From the NCBI RefSeq assembly GCF_026000375.1, contig NZ_AP026708.1, positions 1,862,501 to 1,926,500 of the forward strand: DNA of 64,000 nucleotides. The letters run 5' to 3'. Positions 60,688-64,000 of this stretch are shown here, in pieces (positions within the stretch are counted from its first letter, which is position 1; every line of letters begins with the position of its first letter). The position numbers and the translations under genes are program-made. Under the pieces are notes generated by a model that saw only the letters and a program-made list of their open reading frames with translations, had not been told where the DNA came from and made no database searches. This DNA is from Pseudodesulfovibrio portus. GTDB taxonomy: Bacteria > Desulfobacterota > Desulfovibrionia > Desulfovibrionales > Desulfovibrionaceae.

Positions 60688-61380
60688 TCACGACGCCGAC
60701 TCCTTGAGCCGGTCTATTTTATCTTGCAGGTATTTTTCCATCTCCCGCCTGTCCTTGCGCAAACGGACCAGCTCGGACTCCAGAATCTGGAGTTTGGCCT
60801 TGATGTCCGAGGTGTCGAAGGACAGTTTGAGCGCCATCTCCTCGATCTCAGCGTCCTTCTGCTCGAGGGCCCTGGTCTGGGCGAAAATCTCCTCGGGCAC
60901 GACGTCGCCTCCGACGGCGGCGGGCAGCTGCTTGATGCGTTTCTGGCTGCGGGCCAAAAGCACGAAGGCCGTCTTGAGCTTGCGGATGTCGTCCTGCTGG
61001 CTGTCGATGATCGACTTCTGGTCGGCAATGACCGACATGCAGGAGGCAACCTTCTCAATGACCCCGTTGAACGTGGAGGCGAGGTCGGCATACCCCTCGG
61101 TCTGGGGAGTGTTGGCCACAGGCGAAACCGGCCGGTGCTCGACGTCGATGGTGCGCGGGAACTCCGTACGCAGCCGCTCATCGATCTCGGCGGTGACGGC
61201 CCCTTCACCGTAGAGCGCGGAAATGCGCTCGAAAACGACCACGGCCTCTTCGGGGTATTTGGTGACGCGGCCCATCTTGCGCCCGCCGAGAAAATCCTTG
61301 AACAGCGAAGCGTACCGACGGGCTGTCGGCGCGGGAATTCGGGTGAGTTTGGCTATCTCAGCCACGGAAAGCCAATTCAT
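60688..61380 (-). CDS. MerR-type HTH protein with long coiled coil
   Basis: A 230-residue protein. The N-terminal HTH (MNWLSVAEIAKLTRIPAPTARRYASLFKDFL...RVTKYPEEAVVVFERISALY) is of MerR type; residues 100-228 are coiled coil (KSIIDSQQDDIRKLKTAFVLL, EQKDAEIEEMALKL, VRLRKDRREMEKYLQDKI). No metal or ligand domain is seen. It resembles small nucleoid or chromosome-associated MerR-like proteins rather than metal sensors. First gene of the lipoprotein-coaBC operon; divergent from queA. Confidence 0.75.
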   Translation of the reverse strand: MNWLSVAEIAKLTRIPAPTARRYASLFKDFLGGRKMGRVTKYPEEAVVVFERISALYGEGAVTAEIDERLRTEFPRTIDVEHRPVSPVANTPQTEGYADLASTFNGVIEKVASCMSVIADQKSIIDSQQDDIRKLKTAFVLLARSQKRIKQLPAAVGGDVVPEEIFAQTRALEQKDAEIEEMALKLSFDTSDIKAKLQILESELVRLRKDRREMEKYLQDKIDRLKESAS

Positions 61381-61539
61381 GCATAATGAAATACCATGAA
61401 TACGGCCAATAGCAAGCCCCTTGGAAAAAGATCCTTACAGCTCTTCTATTTCACTGATATCATTGAAAAACAAAAAAAGATTCCGTTGAATTTCGAGGTG
61501 TTGTATACTGTCAGGCTCCACGTGAGTGAGTATCTATAT

Positions 61540-62622
61540 ATGGAAATACCCAAAGACTATCTGCTTTCGAGCTACAACTACGACCTTCCCGAAGACCGTA
61601 TCGCCCAGGAACCCGCCGATAGGCGGGACGGCTCCAGGCTGCTGGTGCTAGGCCGTGAACAGGAAACCCTGACTCCGTCCCGTTTCACCGACCTGATCGA
61701 CTATCTTCCGGACAAAGCCCTGCTCGTGGCCAACAACTCCCGGGTCATCCCGGCCCGCATCTTCGGCGAGAAGCCAACCGGCGGCCGGGTGGAGTTCCTG
61801 CTCCTCACGCCGCTGCCGCTCATCACCGTGAGCGAGGAGGGGGGCTGGAAGACGGCCACGGTGGAAGGGCTGTTGCGCGCCTCCAAGACCCCGAAAAAAG
61901 ACACCGCCGTGTATTTCACGGACACCTTCAGGCTGGTCGCCCTGGAGCAGGGTGAATTCGGTCGCTGGCAGGTCGAGCTGCAATGGAAGGGGGACCTGCA
62001 GTCCCTGTTCTTCGAGTTGGGCCACCTGCCGCTGCCGCCGTACATCAAGCGCCCGGACCGGGAGGCCGACCAGGACCGCTACCAGACGACCTATGCCGAC
62101 CAATCCAAGACCGGGTCCGTGGCCGCGCCCACTGCCGGGCTCCACTTCACGCCCGAGCTCCGCAGGGAAATCGCGGACAGGGGATTCGAATGGGCCGAGG
62201 TCACGCTGTATGTGGGGTACGGCACCTTCAGCCCGGTACGCTGCCCAGACATCCGCGACCACCGGATGCACGCCGAATACATCGAGGTCCCGACCGCCAC
62301 GGCCGAGGCCGTGCGCCGGGCCAAGGCCGAAGGAAGGCCGGTCATCGCCGTCGGCACCACCAGCGCCCGCACCCTGGAAGGCATGTTCCGCCAATGCGGA
62401 GAGGTGTCGGAATTCAAGGGTGAAACAGACATTTTCATTTACCCCGGATATGCGTTCAATATCATCGACGGCATTTTGACAAACTTCCATTTGCCAGAAT
62501 CGTCGCTCATCATTATGCTTTCGGCTCTTGCGGGAAGGGAAACCATGCTTTCCGCGTATGAATTCGCCTTGGAAAACGGCTTTCGCTTTTTCTCGTACGG
62601 AGACGCGATGCTCGTCATATAG
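61540..62622 (+). CDS. queA: QueA: SAM:tRNA ribosyltransferase-isomerase
   Basis: A 360-residue enzyme that makes epoxyqueuosine in tRNA. Features: LLSSYNYDLPEDRIAQEPADRRDGSRLL, LLVANNSRVIPARIFGEK, SKTGSVAAPTAGLHFTPEL, YVGYGTFSPVR, VIAVGTTSARTLE and the final NFHLPESSLIIMLSALAGRE. The ATG at 61540 is the family start. It has only a weak ribosome-binding site (GTGAGTGAG). Separate from the divergent MerR-like gene by 159 bases. Confidence 0.95.
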   Translation: MEIPKDYLLSSYNYDLPEDRIAQEPADRRDGSRLLVLGREQETLTPSRFTDLIDYLPDKALLVANNSRVIPARIFGEKPTGGRVEFLLLTPLPLITVSEEGGWKTATVEGLLRASKTPKKDTAVYFTDTFRLVALEQGEFGRWQVELQWKGDLQSLFFELGHLPLPPYIKRPDREADQDRYQTTYADQSKTGSVAAPTAGLHFTPELRREIADRGFEWAEVTLYVGYGTFSPVRCPDIRDHRMHAEYIEVPTATAEAVRRAKAEGRPVIAVGTTSARTLEGMFRQCGEVSEFKGETDIFIYPGYAFNIIDGILTNFHLPESSLIIMLSALAGRETMLSAYEFALENGFRFFSYGDAMLVI

Positions 62623-62665
62623 ATACGGTTAACCTTTTAAAACCACAACAGAACTGGAGTTATAT

Positions 62666-62899
62666 ATGTCTCGAATCGAGGTCCAGGAAGATCGGTGCAA
62701 GGGCTGTCTGCTCTGTACCACCGTCTGTCCCGTAGACATCATCGTCCAGTCGGACCGCTTCAACACAAGCGGCTACAAGGTCGTCGAGGTGCCTGAGGCG
62801 GACGCGGACAAATGTACCGGATGCGCATCCTGCGCGCAGATCTGCCCGGACGTGGCGATCAAGGTTTACAGGACCCCCAAGGAAAAAGGGGGAAAGTAG
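62666..62899 (+). CDS. vorD: Ferredoxin subunit of a 2-oxoacid oxidoreductase (VorD/KorD type)
   Basis: A 77-residue protein with two [4Fe-4S] motifs, CKGCLLCTTVCPVDII and CTGCASCAQICPDVA. Carries electrons from the thiamine centre to ferredoxin. The next subunit gene starts 1 base after its stop, so they form one operon. Confidence 0.9.
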   Translation: MSRIEVQEDRCKGCLLCTTVCPVDIIVQSDRFNTSGYKVVEVPEADADKCTGCASCAQICPDVAIKVYRTPKEKGGK

Positions 62900-62900
62900 C

Positions 62901-63971
62901 ATGACCCAGAAAGCTGAACGAATTTTCGTCAAAGGCAACGAAGCCATCGCCCGCGGCGCCCTGGCCGCAAAGTGCAAGTGCTTCTTCGGCTACCCCATCA
63001 CCCCCCAGAACGACATCCCGGAGTTCATGTCCTCGGCCATCATCAAGGCGGGCGGCGACTTCGTGCAGGCCGAATCCGAGGTGGCTGCGGCCAACATGCT
63101 GCTCGGGGCCGGTGCCGCCGGTGTCCGCGCCATGACGTCCTCCTCCTCCCCGGGCATGTCCCTGAAGCAGGAAGCCATCTCCTACATGGCCGGTTCCGAA
63201 ATCCCGGCGGTCATCGTCAACATGAACCGCGGCGGACCGGGCCTCGGCGACATCGGCCCGGCCCAGGGCGACTATTACCAGTCCACCCGGGGCGGCGGCC
63301 ACGGCGACTACCGTCACTTCACCTTCGGACCCGGCACGGTTCAGGAAGCCTACGACCTGACCATCCGTGCATTCGACATCGCCTTTGAGCACCGGACCCC
63401 GGTCCTCATCCTCGGCGACGCCATCCTCGGCCAGATGAAGGAACCCATCGTTCCCTGGGAACCGGAAAACATCGACGAGGAAGCAGGACGCGACTGGTGC
63501 ATCAACGGCAAGACCGCCGACCGCGAAAAACGCCTCATCAAGTCCCTCTTCCTCCAGGAAGGCGAACTGGCCGGACAGAACAAGCACCTCCAGGCCAAGT
63601 ACCAGGCCTGGGAAGACTTGACCGAGTTCGAGGCCTTCGAGACCGAGGACGCCGATCTCGTCATCTGCGCCTACGGCTCCATCGGCCGCATCGCCAAGTC
63701 CGCAGTGCGCAAGTTCCGCAGTGAAGGCAAGAAGGTAGGCCTGTTCCGGCCCATCACCCTCTATCCCTTCCCCAGCAAGGAACTCAAGGCGCTGGCCGAT
63801 CAGGGCAAGCGTTTCCTGACCATCGAACACAACCTGGGCCAGATGCTCGACGACGTCCGCCTCGCCATCCGCACGGTGGCCGACTCGGACTTCTACGCCA
63901 TCTACCCCGGCAACCTGCCCACCCCGGACGAACTCGAGGAACCCATCCTCAACAGCCTGGAGGGTAAATAA
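62901..63971 (+). CDS. vorB: 2-oxoacid:ferredoxin oxidoreductase alpha-type subunit (VorB/KorA)
   Basis: A 356-residue subunit of the complex that oxidatively decarboxylates a 2-oxoacid to an acyl-CoA. KCFFGYPITPQNDIPEFM, VQAESEVAAANMLLGAGAAGVRAMTSSSSPGMSLKQE, and the RGGPGLGDIGPAQGDY segment are typical of the VorB branch. The C-terminal part (ICAYGSIGRIAKSAV) binds the partner. The substrate may be 2-oxoisovalerate or 2-oxoglutarate. It continues into the beta subunit gene after 0 bases. Confidence 0.9.
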   Translation: MTQKAERIFVKGNEAIARGALAAKCKCFFGYPITPQNDIPEFMSSAIIKAGGDFVQAESEVAAANMLLGAGAAGVRAMTSSSSPGMSLKQEAISYMAGSEIPAVIVNMNRGGPGLGDIGPAQGDYYQSTRGGGHGDYRHFTFGPGTVQEAYDLTIRAFDIAFEHRTPVLILGDAILGQMKEPIVPWEPENIDEEAGRDWCINGKTADREKRLIKSLFLQEGELAGQNKHLQAKYQAWEDLTEFEAFETEDADLVICAYGSIGRIAKSAVRKFRSEGKKVGLFRPITLYPFPSKELKALADQGKRFLTIEHNLGQMLDDVRLAIRTVADSDFYAIYPGNLPTPDELEEPILNSLEGK

Positions 63972-64000
63972 ATGTCTGAAATGAATGAAAAGCTCGTATT
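63972..64000 (+). CDS. Thiamine-diphosphate (beta) subunit, 5' end only
   Basis: ATG at 63972 follows directly on the stop of the alpha-type gene (TAAATG) and opens MSEMNEKLV before the window ends. By operon order it should be the TPP-binding beta subunit of the same oxidoreductase; the sequence seen is too short to confirm this. Confidence 0.55.

Noticed and set aside
1..64000. tRNA, rRNA, CRISPR arrays or insertion sequences
   Set aside because: No regularly spaced repeats, transposase motifs or tRNA/rRNA signatures were found by eye; a covariance search could still find a small RNA.

Overview
The window looks like chromosome of a Gram-negative, strictly anaerobic sulfate reducer of the Desulfovibrionaceae, most like Pseudodesulfovibrio/Desulfovibrio. 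The evidence is GC-rich coding with strong C/G third positions, a class I hybrid-cluster protein with an HcpR-type operator, a ferredoxin-linked 2-oxoacid oxidoreductase, nickel-pincer cofactor genes (lactate racemase cofactor), a ptb-buk pair, a heptose kinase and RND efflux (outer membrane), and many HD-GYP/HDOD/GGDEF, chemotaxis and PAS-kinase genes. No rRNA, tRNA, IS element or CRISPR array was seen. Nearly all DNA is coding, and most genes lie on the minus strand.

Layout. 1-5.2 kb: a cut GAF gene, a SagB-type double nitroreductase, an RlmB-like rRNA methyltransferase and an MltD-like LysM lipoprotein. 5.4-17 kb is signalling-rich: HD-GYP phosphodiesterase, an iron alcohol dehydrogenase overlapping a PAS kinase, a very large hybrid kinase with a periplasmic-binding sensor, hcp with its operator, HDOD and CheR. 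17.1-19.7 kb: ACT subunit-ptb-buk operon. 19.8-23.6 kb: SLC13 transporter with a stress protein, a secreted nuclease and an MBL hydrolase. 23.7-24.9 kb: an isolated two-gene phage capsid cassette. 25.2-28.9 kb: cyclase-family protein, Dus, MobA-like, alpha/beta hydrolase, DUF2784. 29.8-34.8 kb: GGDEF protein overlapping an orphan sensor lipid-side protein, a 54-residue protein, and an MCP with an extra C-terminal sensor. 34.9-37.6 kb: a diadenylate-cyclase-like protein with an altered active site, a small membrane protein and a VOC-HAD fusion.

37.9-44.1 kb: a TetR-MFP-RND efflux operon and a second TetR with DUF2867 under a double palindrome. 44.3-48.6 kb: larE-larB-larC1-DUF3431-FtsX-like permease as one overlapping operon, in which LarC stops before its second domain. 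48.6-51.8 kb: MATE pump with divergent MarR, an AT-rich spacer with a long inverted repeat, and a small HTH gene under a perfect palindrome. 51.9-57.9 kb: pfk, heptose kinase, parB, an opposing zinc-ribbon gene, parA, two parS sites and a UDP-glucuronate epimerase-like gene; this partition locus suggests the replication-origin side of the chromosome. 58.3-61.4 kb: a MerR-like coiled-coil gene, lipoprotein, coaBC and an unknown gene. 61.5-64 kb: queA and the start of a vor/kor-type oxidoreductase operon.

Main leads: the orphan capsid cassette; LarC lacking LarC2, with a same-frame DUF3431 gene one stop codon away; the altered DAC-domain protein; the orphan sensor whose domain matches the sensor of the large kinase; and three families of repeats or inverted repeats in spacers.
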